A DNA stretch of 64,000 bases. Source: Sphingomonadales bacterium (lineage in GTDB: Bacteria > Bacteroidota > Bacteroidia > Chitinophagales > Chitinophagaceae). The position numbers and the translations under genes are program-made. The notes beneath the pieces are model-generated. The model saw nothing but the letters and a program-made list of their open reading frames with translations, made no database searches and had not been told where the DNA came from. Position 1 is the stretch's first letter; each line of letters opens with the position of its first letter. The stretch is from contig VHAT01000009.1 in the NCBI GenBank assembly GCA_016872195.1, forward strand, positions 1-64,000. The letters run 5' to 3'. Positions 33,931 through 43,110 of the stretch are shown here, one piece after another.

Positions 33931-33938
33931 TACCTTTG
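33931..33938 (+). promoter_or_regulatory. -7 promoter element of the superoxide dismutase gene
   Basis: TACCTTTG, an exact TAnnTTTG match, lies between tadA and the dismutase gene, 23 bases before the ATG. Confidence 0.5.
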
Positions 33939-33961
33939 CAGTATCTAAAAACTATATTGAT

Positions 33962-34567
33962 ATGCCCTTTACACTCGCGCCCCTCCCGTACCCCCATGAT
34001 GCACTAGAGCCACACATCGATACGCTTACCATGCAGATCCATCATGGTAAACATCATCAAGCTTACGTTGATAATCTCAATAAAGCCATTGCAGGAACCC
34101 CCAACGAAAATCTTTCTCTCGAATCGTTGGTAGCCAGCGCTGGCAGTATATCGCCCGCCGTTCGCAACAACGGAGGTGGGCACTGGAATCATACCTTCTT
34201 TTGGGAAAGCCTGGCTCCTCAATCCGGTGGTACCCCTTCAGGAAAACTAGCTGATGCCATCAATGCATCTTTTGGATCGTTCGATAGCTTCAAAGAAAAA
34301 TTCGCTACCGCCGGTATGACCCGTTTTGGAAGCGGATGGGCCTGGCTGATCGTGAACAATGGAAAAGTGGAGATCTGCTCTACCCCCAATCAAGATAATC
34401 CGCTGATGGATATTGCGGAAACAAAAGGAACTCCGCTACTTGGCGTAGACGTATGGGAACATGCCTATTACCTGAAATACCAAAATCGCCGTGCCGATTA
34501 TTTAGCGGCCTTCTGGCAAGTGGTCAATTGGAACGTAGTGGCCGACCGCTACGAAAAAGCCAACTAA
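33962..34567 (+). CDS. Superoxide dismutase, Mn/Fe family
   Basis: 201 residues from the ATG at 33962. It converts superoxide to oxygen and hydrogen peroxide. Four metal ligands are visible: His in [17 protein letters not shown], His in GHWNHTFFW, and Asp and His in [20 protein letters not shown] and residues near the metal do not decide manganese or iron. There is no signal peptide, so it is cytoplasmic. Convergent with yidD. Confidence 0.96.
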   Translation: MPFTLAPLPYPHDALEPHIDTLTMQIHHGKHHQAYVDNLNKAIAGTPNENLSLESLVASAGSISPAVRNNGGGHWNHTFFWESLAPQSGGTPSGKLADAINASFGSFDSFKEKFATAGMTRFGSGWAWLIVNNGKVEICSTPNQDNPLMDIAETKGTPLLGVDVWEHAYYLKYQNRRADYLAAFWQVVNWNVVADRYEKAN

Positions 34568-34576
34568 GAACACTGT

Positions 34577-34822
34577 TTACGGAACCGGATCATAGCCGCT
34601 GCTTCCCCAAGGATGACAGCGGCTAATTCTTTTTAGGGTCAACCAGCTACCCTTAAATAATCCATGTCGCTTTAAAGCTGTTACAGCATAATGAGAGCAG
34701 GTTGGCGTATAGCGGCAAGAAGGGCCAAGCCAAGGCGAAATGATCCATTGGTAAAGCTTGATCAATACCAAAAAAGGAAAGATCAATAAACGCTTGAATA
34801 GAGTCGCCAGCTTGGTTAGCAT
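34577..34822 (-). CDS. yidD: Membrane protein insertion efficiency factor YidD
   Basis: 81 residues. A small membrane-associated protein that helps YidC-dependent insertion. The family signature is [21 protein letters not shown] plus [12 protein letters not shown] at the end (given here in two pieces because of length: [14 protein letters not shown], then GSSGYDPVP). It follows rnpA by one base and rpmH beyond it, the classic rpmH-rnpA-yidD order; yidC is not in the window. Confidence 0.95.
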   Translation of the reverse strand: MLTKLATLFKRLLIFPFLVLIKLYQWIISPWLGPSCRYTPTCSHYAVTALKRHGLFKGSWLTLKRISRCHPWGSSGYDPVP

Positions 34823-34823
34823 A

Positions 34824-35204
34824 TTATCCCGCTTGATAAATGGTCACTAATTTGGTGAGCCCCTTTTGCAGGTGGGCAAAAAGCTGCGCATAGTCGGGCA
34901 TCTCCTTATCGGTATAAATAAAAAAAATATCGATCCCGGCAGTGGGAGCTATTCGCTCCGATAAGATGTTTTTTTGTAACCGATAACACTCCCGTAGCTG
35001 CCGCTTGATCCGATTACGGTCCACCGCGCGTCGAAATAATTTAGAGGAGACCCCCACCCCAACGCGAATACCGGGTTCGCTGGAGCGCGCATGCAAAATA
35101 CGTAGCGTTCCTACGCTGTGTCGCTGCCCGTTAAGGAACAAGGCATCGATCGACTTTTTGCTTTTTAGTCGCTCAGTTGATGGTAATGTATAGCGATGGG
35201 TCAA
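34824..35204 (-). CDS. rnpA: Ribonuclease P protein component
   Basis: 126 residues. It assists the RNase P RNA in removing tRNA 5' leaders. Conserved parts: [16 protein letters not shown] at the start and [18 protein letters not shown], the RNR motif that contacts RNA. It sits between rpmH and yidD. Two hairpins, one with a run of seven T, separate it from rpmH and may reduce read-through. Confidence 0.95.
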   Translation of the reverse strand: MTHRYTLPSTERLKSKKSIDALFLNGQRHSVGTLRILHARSSEPGIRVGVGVSSKLFRRAVDRNRIKRQLRECYRLQKNILSERIAPTAGIDIFFIYTDKEMPDYAQLFAHLQKGLTKLVTIYQAG

Positions 35205-35236
35205 GCGCGCGTATTTCTGATAAAAAGAGATCTCAT

Positions 35237-35262
35237 AAAAAAAGCTCCGGAAATTCCGGCGC
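35237..35262 (-). terminator. Terminator-like hairpin between rpmH and rnpA
   Basis: On the minus strand GCGCCGG-AATTT-CCGGAGC forms a stem with one mismatch and is followed by seven T. It lies in the transcription direction after rpmH and 32 bases before rnpA, so it is probably an attenuator between the two genes. Confidence 0.6.
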
Positions 35263-35279
35263 TATAAAATTATCAAAAC

Positions 35280-35295
35280 CTCCGGCAGCCCGGAG
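35280..35295 (-). terminator. Second hairpin downstream of rpmH
   Basis: CTCCGG-GCTG-CCGGAG on the minus strand, 9 bases after the rpmH stop, followed by GTTTTG. The T-run is weak; it may instead be an RNA processing or stability element. Confidence 0.5.
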
Positions 35296-35303
35296 AGGGA
35301 TCG

Positions 35304-35459
35304 TTATTTTAGTTTGCGCTCGTCGGAGACCGTCAATTTCTTGCGACCCTTGGCACGACGAGAGGCTAATACTTTACGCCCGTTAGCTGTTTCCATGCGC
35401 TTGCGAAAACCATGTACGGTCTTGCGACGCTTACGGTGAGGTTGAAATGTACGTTTCAT
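35304..35459 (-). CDS. rpmH: 50S ribosomal protein L34
   Basis: 51 residues starting [18 protein letters not shown] and including [20 protein letters not shown], an exact match to the L34 pattern. It is a little longer than most L34 (44-47) by a [11 protein letters not shown] tail. A promoter element TACCTTTG lies about 100 bases upstream; its leader holds a small hairpin GACCG-N6-CGGTC at 35494-35509. Confidence 0.96.
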   Translation of the reverse strand: MKRTFQPHRKRRKTVHGFRKRMETANGRKVLASRRAKGRKKLTVSDERKLK

Positions 35460-35561
35460 AGTGTGTTCGTTTTTTCACTCATTTAGAAAAATAGACCGGG
35501 AGAACGGTCCGGGTTTCCTTTTACGTCAGGTCACCACACCCGTCGTATTGTGAAAGGACCG

Positions 35562-35569
35562 CAAAGGTA
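35562..35569 (-). promoter_or_regulatory. Candidate -7 promoter element of rpmH
   Basis: The minus strand reads TACCTTTG (exact TAnnTTTG), giving a leader of about 95 nt before the rpmH ATG. Confidence 0.4.
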
Positions 35570-35620
35570 AGGGATCGAAAGGAGATCGGAAAGAAAATTA
35601 AACCATTGTTTTTCAATGCA

Positions 35621-36466
35621 CTAGATGACCGTTCCGGCTAAATTGACCGTATAGGCGCGTACCGGGGCGCCAAAGAATTGTGCGGCCTGGGCATCAAAAT
35701 CGGGGGCCGAGTCGGTGGTAAAAAATTTAAGCTCCCCCTTTCGGGTGCATCGATCGCTGATCTCAGGATGGCGGTGTAGATAACTGGCCAAACTTGAAGC
35801 CACGATCTCTCCTTGCGAGATCAAGCGAACGGCCTTGGGAAGATGCCTCTCTATAACAGGACGAAGCAATGGATAATGTGTGCAGGCCAGCAATAGAGTG
35901 TCGATGTCCTTATCTTTTTTTAAGATGGCCTCTACATGCTTTTTTACAAAATAATCGGCACCCTCGCTCAGGTGCTCGTTATTCTCGATCAAGGGAACCC
36001 ACATCGGGCAGGCCTCTTGAAAAACGGTCACGTCAGGAAAGAACTTTGCGATCTCCAATGGATAAGAGTCAGAAGTAACGGTACCTTGTGTGGCCAACAC
36101 GCCCACCTTCCCCTTTTTAGTGTATTGCCCGATCACTTCGGCCGTGGGGCGAATGACCCCAAGCACCCGATTGTGGGGCGCCAATTTAGGAAGATCATTT
36201 TGCTGTATCGTCCGAAGTGCCTTGGCCGAGGCTGTATTACAGGCCAAGATAACCAGCGGACAGCCTTGTTTGAAAAACCATTGTACGCATTGCAAGGTAT
36301 ATTGATAGACGGTGGCAAAAGAGCGATTCCCATACGGAGCACGCGCACTATCTCCCAAATAACAATAATCATATTCAGGCAGAGCGGTCACCAGATCGCG
36401 CAATACGGTCAACCCTCCGTAACCCGAATCAAATACACCGATCGGCCCTTTTGATAATGCCTGCAT
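35621..36466 (-). CDS. murI: Glutamate racemase
   Basis: 281 residues. It makes D-glutamate for peptidoglycan. The two catalytic cysteines are in LACNTASAKAL and LLACTHYPLL; the N-terminus GPIGVFDSGYGGLTVLRDL is the family hallmark. It follows the bamA-skp-skp block on the same strand, a common Bacteroidota order, but a terminator and its own TACATTTG element separate it from that block. Confidence 0.96.
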   Translation of the reverse strand: MQALSKGPIGVFDSGYGGLTVLRDLVTALPEYDYCYLGDSARAPYGNRSFATVYQYTLQCVQWFFKQGCPLVILACNTASAKALRTIQQNDLPKLAPHNRVLGVIRPTAEVIGQYTKKGKVGVLATQGTVTSDSYPLEIAKFFPDVTVFQEACPMWVPLIENNEHLSEGADYFVKKHVEAILKKDKDIDTLLLACTHYPLLRPVIERHLPKAVRLISQGEIVASSLASYLHRHPEISDRCTRKGELKFFTTDSAPDFDAQAAQFFGAPVRAYTVNLAGTVI

Positions 36467-36470
36467 GTCA

Positions 36471-36478
36471 CAAATGTA
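36471..36478 (-). promoter_or_regulatory. -7 promoter element of murI, four bases from the start codon
   Basis: The minus strand reads TACATTTG and then TGAC before the ATG at 36466. The transcript would be leaderless or nearly so. Confidence 0.5.
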
Positions 36479-36494
36479 CTCTGCTAAAACAAAA

Positions 36495-36521
36495 ATGCCC
36501 GATCTACAAGAGACCGGGCAT
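36495..36521 (-). terminator. Bidirectional terminator after the uppS-bamA-skp block
   Basis: ATGCCCG (36495-36501) pairs with CGGGCAT (36515-36521), with a further TCT/AGA pairing inside. On the minus strand it is followed by TTTTTGTTTT; on the plus strand by a run of eight T. It ends the envelope operon about 20 bases after the last skp stop. Confidence 0.75.
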
Positions 36522-36540
36522 GAATTTTTTTTACGTTCGC

Positions 36541-37083
36541 TTACCTTCCGGGTGCGTTCGGAGCAGCCGGCTTGGGTAATGATAATTTCAACTTGGCCGC
36601 CACGGCAGCGATCATATCATCCGTTTCGGGGGCTACCAGTAAACCCTCTTTATTGAGTACATGGGTATACCCTTTTTCTTTGGCTACGGCGCGAATGGCA
36701 TCGTAGATCTTACGATAAAGGGGAGCCAGCAATTCATTTTGCTTGGCTTCCATGGCCTGGTTAACGATCTGTTGCCAGTTTTGGATGGTATTGATCAGCT
36801 GAGGAAGTTCCTCTTCGAGTTGCTTCTTAACGGCAGCAGGCGGAGGCTTCAGCGTGTCTTTGTACATACTGTCTTTGTACTGATAGGTCTGGATCAACGA
36901 GGCATACTGAGGGTTGATGGAATCAGCTTGGTAACGAGACAAGATCGAATCGAACTTGCTGATCTCGGGCATCAGCGAGAGTACGTTCTCTACACTAATG
37001 TATCCGATCTTGGTCTGTGCCGATGCGATACCGGTAAGACCCAGCATACCAGCAATGGCTAAAATCACGACTAGGTTTTTCAT
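36541..37083 (-). CDS. OmpH/Skp family periplasmic chaperone (second copy)
   Basis: 180 residues with a clear signal peptide (cleavage after ASA at about 22). Skp holds unfolded outer-membrane proteins on their way to BamA. The mature part starts TKIGYISVENVLSLMPEI and is dominated by long helices that would form the tentacle-like coiled coil, with a Pro/Ala-rich end. It is the last gene of the uppS-bamA-skp-skp unit, 33 bases after the other skp. Confidence 0.9.
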   Translation of the reverse strand: MKNLVVILAIAGMLGLTGIASAQTKIGYISVENVLSLMPEISKFDSILSRYQADSINPQYASLIQTYQYKDSMYKDTLKPPPAAVKKQLEEELPQLINTIQNWQQIVNQAMEAKQNELLAPLYRKIYDAIRAVAKEKGYTHVLNKEGLLVAPETDDMIAAVAAKLKLSLPKPAAPNAPGR

Positions 37084-37116
37084 GTTGCGTATAGTTTAAA
37101 ACAGTTGTAATGACAT

Positions 37117-37626
37117 TTATTTGATCCCTAACTCACGAAGCACATCTTCGCTTTTGTCCAGTTTGGGGTCGGCAAATATAACGGTTATTCCTTCACTTTT
37201 GTCCAGCACAAAATCGTAGCCGCGGGCACTGGCCATTTTCTGTATGGCGTTGTATACTTTGTCTTGCACGGGCTTTACAAGCTCCTGCCGCTTTTTGAAC
37301 AGATCGCCTTCAAAACCAAATCGACGACGCTGCAGATCGCGGAGTTCCTTTTCTCTTGCGAAAAGTTGGTCTTCTCTGCGTTTTTTCAGCTCGGGGGTGA
37401 GCATTACTTGTTCCGCTTCAAAATCGCGGTACATTTTGTCGAGGGATACCTGCATACTGTCGATCTGCATTTGCCAAACAGCCGCCATCCGGTCGAGCGA
37501 TTGCTGGGCTGCCTTGTACTCGGGCATGCGGTCTAAGATGTAACGCGTATCGATAACAGCGTATTTCTGTGCCCCGGCCAGAAAACCAAGCATCAAGAAA
37601 CCAATGGCAAAGAAGATATTTTTCAT
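37117..37626 (-). CDS. OmpH/Skp family periplasmic chaperone (first copy)
   Basis: 169 residues with a signal peptide (about 1-19). The start of the mature part, KYAVIDTRYILDRMPEY, and the charged coiled coil (about 40-120) are typical of Skp. It lies 12 bases after bamA on the same strand. Two skp genes in a row after bamA is the usual Bacteroidota arrangement, and the two copies differ well in sequence, so they may serve different clients. Confidence 0.92.
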   Translation of the reverse strand: MKNIFFAIGFLMLGFLAGAQKYAVIDTRYILDRMPEYKAAQQSLDRMAAVWQMQIDSMQVSLDKMYRDFEAEQVMLTPELKKRREDQLFAREKELRDLQRRRFGFEGDLFKKRQELVKPVQDKVYNAIQKMASARGYDFVLDKSEGITVIFADPKLDKSEDVLRELGIK

Positions 37627-37638
37627 GTACGATAATTT

Positions 37639-40377
37639 CTATTCCGGCTCAAAGCCCAGCATAAAGGTAAATCGCGAGATCCCTTTGAGACCTGTTTGTC
37701 CGGGCACAGCACGATCCAGTCCCAGACCGTAATCGAAACCAAGTAAGCCGAACATGGGAAGAAAGAAACGCATACCAGCTCCTACGCTGCGGCGCAAACG
37801 AAACGGATTATAATCTTTGTAATTGTACCAACCATTCGCAGCCTCAAAGAAGGTAAGCGCATAAATGGTGCTGCTGGGATTGGTCACCAAGGGGAATCGA
37901 GCCTCGAGCTGGTATTTATTGAAGATGGTAAAGAACTGACTGGCACTTTGCTGATCGGGATTCACTGTAGGGTCCGAGGTCTGATAGACCGGATAGCCAC
38001 GGTGTGCGACGATATCGAAGCCAAGTAATCCGAAGTTATTGGTAAGACCGGCATCCCCCACCTGAAAACGTTCGAAGGGTGAGAACGGAAGGTCTTTGTT
38101 ATAGCGTCCCATAAATCCAAACTTGGCAGCCATCTTGACCACGAATTGGCGATTTTTCTCTGCGCCCAAGGGCTTACCGATCGGAACATACCACTCCGCA
38201 TTAAAACGCCACTTGTGGTACTCAGGTCGGCGATACGCATTGTAACCCGCCCCGACCCCGCTCATCAACGAATAAGGTGGCGTCAATTGTACACTTCCTA
38301 AAAAGTTAGAACCACTGGTAGGGAAGATGGGATTGAAAACAGAAGATCGCTGCAAAGCAAGCTTGATACTTACGTTGCTCGAGGTACCACTGGTAAAATC
38401 ACTGCTGAAGATGGGATAGTTCATCAGCTTGTACTGCGTAAGATTGAAGGTAAAGACCAGGTTAAAATAGTCGTCTGGCCATTTAAGTTGCTTTCCGAAG
38501 GCTACCGATATACCACTTGTGTTCAGATAATTCGTATCGGAACGCGCTTTATCGATACGGCCTGTAAAGGGATCGAAAGCATTGGAGAAACGACTGCTAT
38601 TGAACCCAAGGGTCAATGAATTTCTTTTCTTACCACCCAACCAAGGTTCGGTAAAAGAGGCGCTATACGAGCGATAGGCTCGACCGTTCGATTGTAAACG
38701 AACACTCAGCTTCTGACCATCCCCCGTAGGAAGTGGATCCCATGCCGATTTTTTCCATATGTTTCGAACGGAAAAATTATTGAACGTAACACCCATGGTA
38801 CCGGTTAGACCGATGCCTCCTCCCCAACCGGCGGAGAGTTCAAGTTGGTCAGCCGATTTTTCTTCTAACTGCCAGTTGATATCCACGGTGCCATCCTCCG
38901 GATTGGGCACCACCCCTGGATTGATCTTTTCTTGATTGAAGAACTGAAGATTACCCAGCTCGCGTTGAGAGCGAATCAATTGAGAACGGCTGAACAATTC
39001 ACCCGGTACGGTACGCAATTCGCGGCGTACTACATAGTCCTTTGTTTTTTCGTTGCCCGCAATCGTAACATTCTTGATACGCGCCTGAGGACCTTCCATG
39101 ATGCGGATCTCGTAATCAATCGTATCGTTGTAGACCGCCATTTCGATGGGCTCGGCCCGGAAGAAAAGATAACCATCGTCCATGTAGTAACCACTGATAT
39201 CGCCACCTTCCTGCGCGGCTTCTTTACCTAATCGCTTGTTCAATAACCCTACGTTGTAGATATCACCTTTGTTGATACCCAACAACACATTGAGGATCGA
39301 ATCGGAATACTTTGAATTTCCTTTCCAAACGATATCGCCAAAGTAATAACGGTTTCCCTCCGTGATCTTAAAATCGACATTCAAACGTCCGTTGTCGGTC
39401 ATGTATTGGGTATCGGCTACAATTTGAGCGTCGCGATATCCGTTGGCATTATAGTAATTGAGTATTTTCTCTTTATCCTCCTCGTATTTCTTGGTATCGA
39501 ATTTTGCTGAGCTCAGCAACTTGAAACGGAAATAAGGATCAAGTACCCGCTTGGTCTTGGAGATCGATAAAAATCCCCAATCCTTTACGTACTCGTTAAA
39601 CGAAACAGGATGGCGGTTGCCATAGGGGCTTTGGGTACTGTCACGCTTCAGGGTAATGCGTGTCATTTCCTTGGTTCCCTTCAGTTGTTTTTTGAGTTTT
39701 AGATTATCGAGAGCGGTATTACCATAGAAATTGATATCCCCGATCAAGACCTTCGATCCTTTCTCTACACGGATCAATAAAAAATTAGAGTTGGCAAAGG
39801 TGGGATCAGGCTTCTCTTCGATCAACACCTTTACATTGCGAAATCCTTTTTCGGCATAATGCTTCTTGATCTTTTCAACGATCTCCCTTCTGGTATTCTC
39901 CGTAATGATGGTTTGCTTCGATAAAGTAAGTTTGGTCAGCAAGTCTTCTTCTTCCGATTTACGGATACCGGCAAACTTGTAATTACCCAGTCTGGGGCGC
40001 TCCTGTACATTGATCTCGACCCACACCTTATCGTCCTCGATGCGTGTGACCAATACTTGTGCTCCGGAAAAAAGTTTCTGTCTCCACAGATTATTGATGG
40101 CCTTGCCAAAGATCTCTGCTCCGGGATGCACGAACTTATCACCAGGCTGCAGGTTGGCAATGGATAATACAATGGCAGTATCGAGATAACGAATACCCGT
40201 GATCTTGACATCGGCAATCACAAATTCCTTTACGATGCGGGCATTTTGCCACTCGAGCAACTTGGGATCGACCGAAGTGGGTCGAGTCGTATCGGGGACT
40301 TCCTGTGCCCTCAAAAGAGACTGGGCGGCCATCAAACCCGCGAACAAACAAATCCAATAAAAAGAGAAATTACGCAA
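37639..40377 (-). CDS. bamA: Outer membrane protein assembly factor BamA
   Basis: 912 residues, longer than the E. coli protein (about 810) as usual in this phylum. Signal peptide about 1-24. Five POTRA domains follow (about 40-490), then a 16-strand barrel. VRRELRTVPGELFSR marks the last POTRA, and the lid-loop motif is seen as the VRF/IGF-like AKFGFMGRY region. It folds beta-barrel proteins into the outer membrane. It stands between uppS and the two skp genes. Confidence 0.95.
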   Translation of the reverse strand: MRNFSFYWICLFAGLMAAQSLLRAQEVPDTTRPTSVDPKLLEWQNARIVKEFVIADVKITGIRYLDTAIVLSIANLQPGDKFVHPGAEIFGKAINNLWRQKLFSGAQVLVTRIEDDKVWVEINVQERPRLGNYKFAGIRKSEEEDLLTKLTLSKQTIITENTRREIVEKIKKHYAEKGFRNVKVLIEEKPDPTFANSNFLLIRVEKGSKVLIGDINFYGNTALDNLKLKKQLKGTKEMTRITLKRDSTQSPYGNRHPVSFNEYVKDWGFLSISKTKRVLDPYFRFKLLSSAKFDTKKYEEDKEKILNYYNANGYRDAQIVADTQYMTDNGRLNVDFKITEGNRYYFGDIVWKGNSKYSDSILNVLLGINKGDIYNVGLLNKRLGKEAAQEGGDISGYYMDDGYLFFRAEPIEMAVYNDTIDYEIRIMEGPQARIKNVTIAGNEKTKDYVVRRELRTVPGELFSRSQLIRSQRELGNLQFFNQEKINPGVVPNPEDGTVDINWQLEEKSADQLELSAGWGGGIGLTGTMGVTFNNFSVRNIWKKSAWDPLPTGDGQKLSVRLQSNGRAYRSYSASFTEPWLGGKKRNSLTLGFNSSRFSNAFDPFTGRIDKARSDTNYLNTSGISVAFGKQLKWPDDYFNLVFTFNLTQYKLMNYPIFSSDFTSGTSSNVSIKLALQRSSVFNPIFPTSGSNFLGSVQLTPPYSLMSGVGAGYNAYRRPEYHKWRFNAEWYVPIGKPLGAEKNRQFVVKMAAKFGFMGRYNKDLPFSPFERFQVGDAGLTNNFGLLGFDIVAHRGYPVYQTSDPTVNPDQQSASQFFTIFNKYQLEARFPLVTNPSSTIYALTFFEAANGWYNYKDYNPFRLRRSVGAGMRFFLPMFGLLGFDYGLGLDRAVPGQTGLKGISRFTFMLGFEPE

Positions 40378-40457
40378 TTAGTTAGTTTTCAGCTTATTAA
40401 TGAGAATTCATTCGAAACAATGGCTGGCAAATTAAGTGTAAAAATCGAAAGTCTTTG

Positions 40458-41198
40458 TTAAAGCTGCTCACTGGTCTTTCCGAACCTTCTTTCGCGCTGT
40501 TGATAGTCGATCAGGGCCTCATACAAATTCTCTTTTCTGAAATCGGGCCAGCGAACGGGTGTAAAGTAGAGTTCGGCATAGGCCAATTGATACAGTAAGA
40601 AATTACTGATGCGGTACTCTCCACTGGTTCTGATCATGAGCTCAGGATCAGGGAACTTGCTGGTAGTCAAGTAGTTTTGTAGAGTATCTTGGTTAATGTC
40701 CTCAATGGCCAATCTCTCCTTTTTTACCTCGTAGGCGATATTTTTGACAGCGTTCAACAGCTCCCAACGACCACTGTAGCTAAGGGCCATAATCAAGTTG
40801 AGTCCCGTATTCTTGCTGGTCATCTCCAGGGCCTCTTCGAGCTCCTTTCGGGCATAATCGGGTAACATGCCCATGTCTCCGATCACATGCAACCGAATAT
40901 TGTTTCTTCCCAAGCTCTCTACTTCTTTTCGAATGGTGCTGACCAGCAATTCCATCAACCCAATTACCTCGTATTCGGGACGATCCCAATTCTCGGTAGA
41001 AAAAGCATAGAGTGTGAGATATTCGATGCCCAACTCGGCACAGCCCTCTACAATGTTGCGTACACTTTCTACCCCCTGGTAATGACCAAACAGCCTGTCC
41101 TCGCCTTTTTCCTTGGCCCACCTGCCATTCCCATCCATGATAATGGCGATATGCCGAGGCAATCTTTCCTTTTCAATTTGATCGAGCAAGGCCTGCAT
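40458..41198 (-). CDS. uppS: Isoprenyl transferase (undecaprenyl diphosphate synthase)
   Basis: 246 residues. It builds the C55 lipid carrier for peptidoglycan and surface sugars. The substrate motif is IIMDGNGRWAKEKG near the N-terminus; TLYAFSTENW and DPELMIRTSGEYRISNFL (in part RTSGE, RISNF) are the other family blocks. It precedes bamA by 80 bases on the minus strand and follows porG. Confidence 0.96.
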   Translation of the reverse strand: MQALLDQIEKERLPRHIAIIMDGNGRWAKEKGEDRLFGHYQGVESVRNIVEGCAELGIEYLTLYAFSTENWDRPEYEVIGLMELLVSTIRKEVESLGRNNIRLHVIGDMGMLPDYARKELEEALEMTSKNTGLNLIMALSYSGRWELLNAVKNIAYEVKKERLAIEDINQDTLQNYLTTSKFPDPELMIRTSGEYRISNFLLYQLAYAELYFTPVRWPDFRKENLYEALIDYQQRERRFGKTSEQL

Positions 41199-41311
41199 AA
41201 AGGTGGAAGGTTTAATGAGGGAGCAAAATTACCCCGAATTTTTGGGTTTAAGTTTTAGCGGCCATTGATATCAGTTTCCCGGCTGGTTGGCCAGCGGGCA
41301 AGGCTATGGCA

Positions 41312-42181
41312 TTAATCCGCTACAGGGCATCGGTAAGTCGAAAGGTTAAAGCTAAGAGTGACCATGGCCGTTACGAACTGGTCTTTTTGACGACTGCCAT
41401 TTCCTCTTTCTCGACCTGGCAATCCAATGGGCGTGATCCCTAGCTCACCGGAGCGATCACTGAGCAACTGTGCCACCGACACTCCCCCGGGCGGCTTGGG
41501 AAAGGCGGCCGGATCGACATAGATCGCACTGACATCATCAAGGTAGTCAGTGGTCGTAAAGCGATGCAGCACCTCAAAGGAAATATTCATACGGCCTCCG
41601 CTCAATTCATATTTGATCCCGCCTCCAAAGGGAATGCTAAAGGCCGAAGGGGCATACATTTTTCGTTCCGGATACAACGGGCTGTTCTGGCCCTCGGTCC
41701 CTACCGGCAATTCCCTGAAATAATATCGTTCCCCTTGTAAGTCGGTGTAGGGATTGTATCCAAATACACCGACACCCAATGTCATGTACGGCGTAAAAGA
41801 AGCGCCGGGATCGCCGGGTACAAATCTGAAAAAATTAAAATCGCCCTGTAGGGCTACCTCCCAGACGGGAGACCTAAAGTCGAGATTGCGCGAACGCATC
41901 ACTTCATTTTGTGTATTAAAACGATCGGCAAAACCCAGTTGCGCATAGGTCAGAGAAGCCCGGGCTGCAATATAGCGGCCCATATTTTTTTTAAAAAAGA
42001 GGGTGGCCGCTTGCGCCGGATGGTTCAGCTTGGTGGTGGCATTCAAATCCCCAAAATAATGGGCGGCCCCCAGACCTATTCCGATCTCGGCCGCTGCCTG
42101 ATCCCCATATTGTGCGCGTAGGGGTAAGACCCGCAGCGCGGCAAAGACCAAGAGCATTCCTAAGCGAAAAATAGTCGACAT
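41312..42181 (-). CDS. porG: DUF6089 outer-membrane barrel protein, probable PorG
   Basis: 289 residues with a signal peptide (about 1-23). The mature part begins with EIGIGLGAAHYFGDLN and alternates polar and hydrophobic strands as in a small barrel. In Porphyromonas the T9SS protein PorG (PG0189) is encoded just before uppS and bamA; the same order here, nadK-porG-uppS-bamA-skp-skp, is the main reason for the symbol. PorG helps hold the PorK/PorN ring at the outer membrane. The symbol is an inference from synteny and family. Confidence 0.78.
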   Translation of the reverse strand: MSTIFRLGMLLVFAALRVLPLRAQYGDQAAAEIGIGLGAAHYFGDLNATTKLNHPAQAATLFFKKNMGRYIAARASLTYAQLGFADRFNTQNEVMRSRNLDFRSPVWEVALQGDFNFFRFVPGDPGASFTPYMTLGVGVFGYNPYTDLQGERYYFRELPVGTEGQNSPLYPERKMYAPSAFSIPFGGGIKYELSGGRMNISFEVLHRFTTTDYLDDVSAIYVDPAAFPKPPGGVSVAQLLSDRSGELGITPIGLPGRERGNGSRQKDQFVTAMVTLSFNLSTYRCPVAD

Positions 42182-42229
42182 AAAGGTTTGTGATCTATCA
42201 AACGAAAAAAAGAAGCAATTCGTATGCGG

Positions 42230-43108
42230 TCAATTTCGTTTGTCGAGCCCCCAGGTAAGTTTATTGTGAAGGGTTTGTAAAAAATTATTCTCACTCAGTC
42301 GGATCAGACTTACCGCAAATTTTTCTTTTCGTACGGCCAACTGTACATCTTTATGTACGATCTCACGACGGGCATCGAGGGCACAGATTACCTGATCGCT
42401 GCGGCTTTCTATGGAAAAAGAAATTACATGATCGTCGGGTACTACAATGGGCCTCACATTTAAATTATGCGGCGCTACGGGTGTGATCATAAAACTATTG
42501 GCCTCCGGAAATACGATCGGTCCATTACAGCTGAGAGAATACCCCGTCGATCCGGTCGGCGTGGCCACGATCAACCCATCGGCCCAATAGGTATTCAAAA
42601 ACTCGCCGTTCAAATACGTATGGATCTTGATCATAGAAGTAACATCGCGCTTATGGATCGAAAATTCATTGAGCCCATAGGGCACTTCCCCAAACAAGGG
42701 GATATTGGAATCAAGGTGAATCAGCGAACGTTTGTCTTCGATATAGGTGCGCTCTGCCACGGCTTTGACCGCCACATCAACCTGGTCTTTGCCAATCCCT
42801 GCCAAGAAACCAAGCCGTCCAAAATTGATTCCCATTACAGCGATCTTCTTATCGCGAATCAATGTGATCGTATCCAACAAGGTACCGTCTCCTCCCAAAC
42901 TGATGATCACTTCGATACCATCGGTAAGCTCTGCAGACTGCGAGAAGGTAGCGATTGACGCCGGAAAATCGATGCGGTCTTTGATCTGTTGGTAAAAAGG
43001 GGCATACAATACCGGCTCGATCTGACGAAGACGCAAGGCCTCGAAAAAAAGTTGAAGGGGCAAGTGCTGATCCTCCTCAATGACACGACTATAAATGGCA
43101 ACCCGCAT
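42230..43108 (-). CDS. nadK: NAD kinase
   Basis: 292 residues. It phosphorylates NAD to NADP. The family motif GGDGTLLD is at about 74-81 and the second block TPTGSTGYSLSCNGPIV at about 180-196, where substrate binding occurs. It starts 2 bases after the stop of the neighbouring Omp85 gene, so they are likely co-transcribed, and is followed by porG. Confidence 0.96.
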   Translation of the reverse strand: MRVAIYSRVIEEDQHLPLQLFFEALRLRQIEPVLYAPFYQQIKDRIDFPASIATFSQSAELTDGIEVIISLGGDGTLLDTITLIRDKKIAVMGINFGRLGFLAGIGKDQVDVAVKAVAERTYIEDKRSLIHLDSNIPLFGEVPYGLNEFSIHKRDVTSMIKIHTYLNGEFLNTYWADGLIVATPTGSTGYSLSCNGPIVFPEANSFMITPVAPHNLNVRPIVVPDDHVISFSIESRSDQVICALDARREIVHKDVQLAVRKEKFAVSLIRLSENNFLQTLHNKLTWGLDKRN

Positions 43109-43110
43109 GA

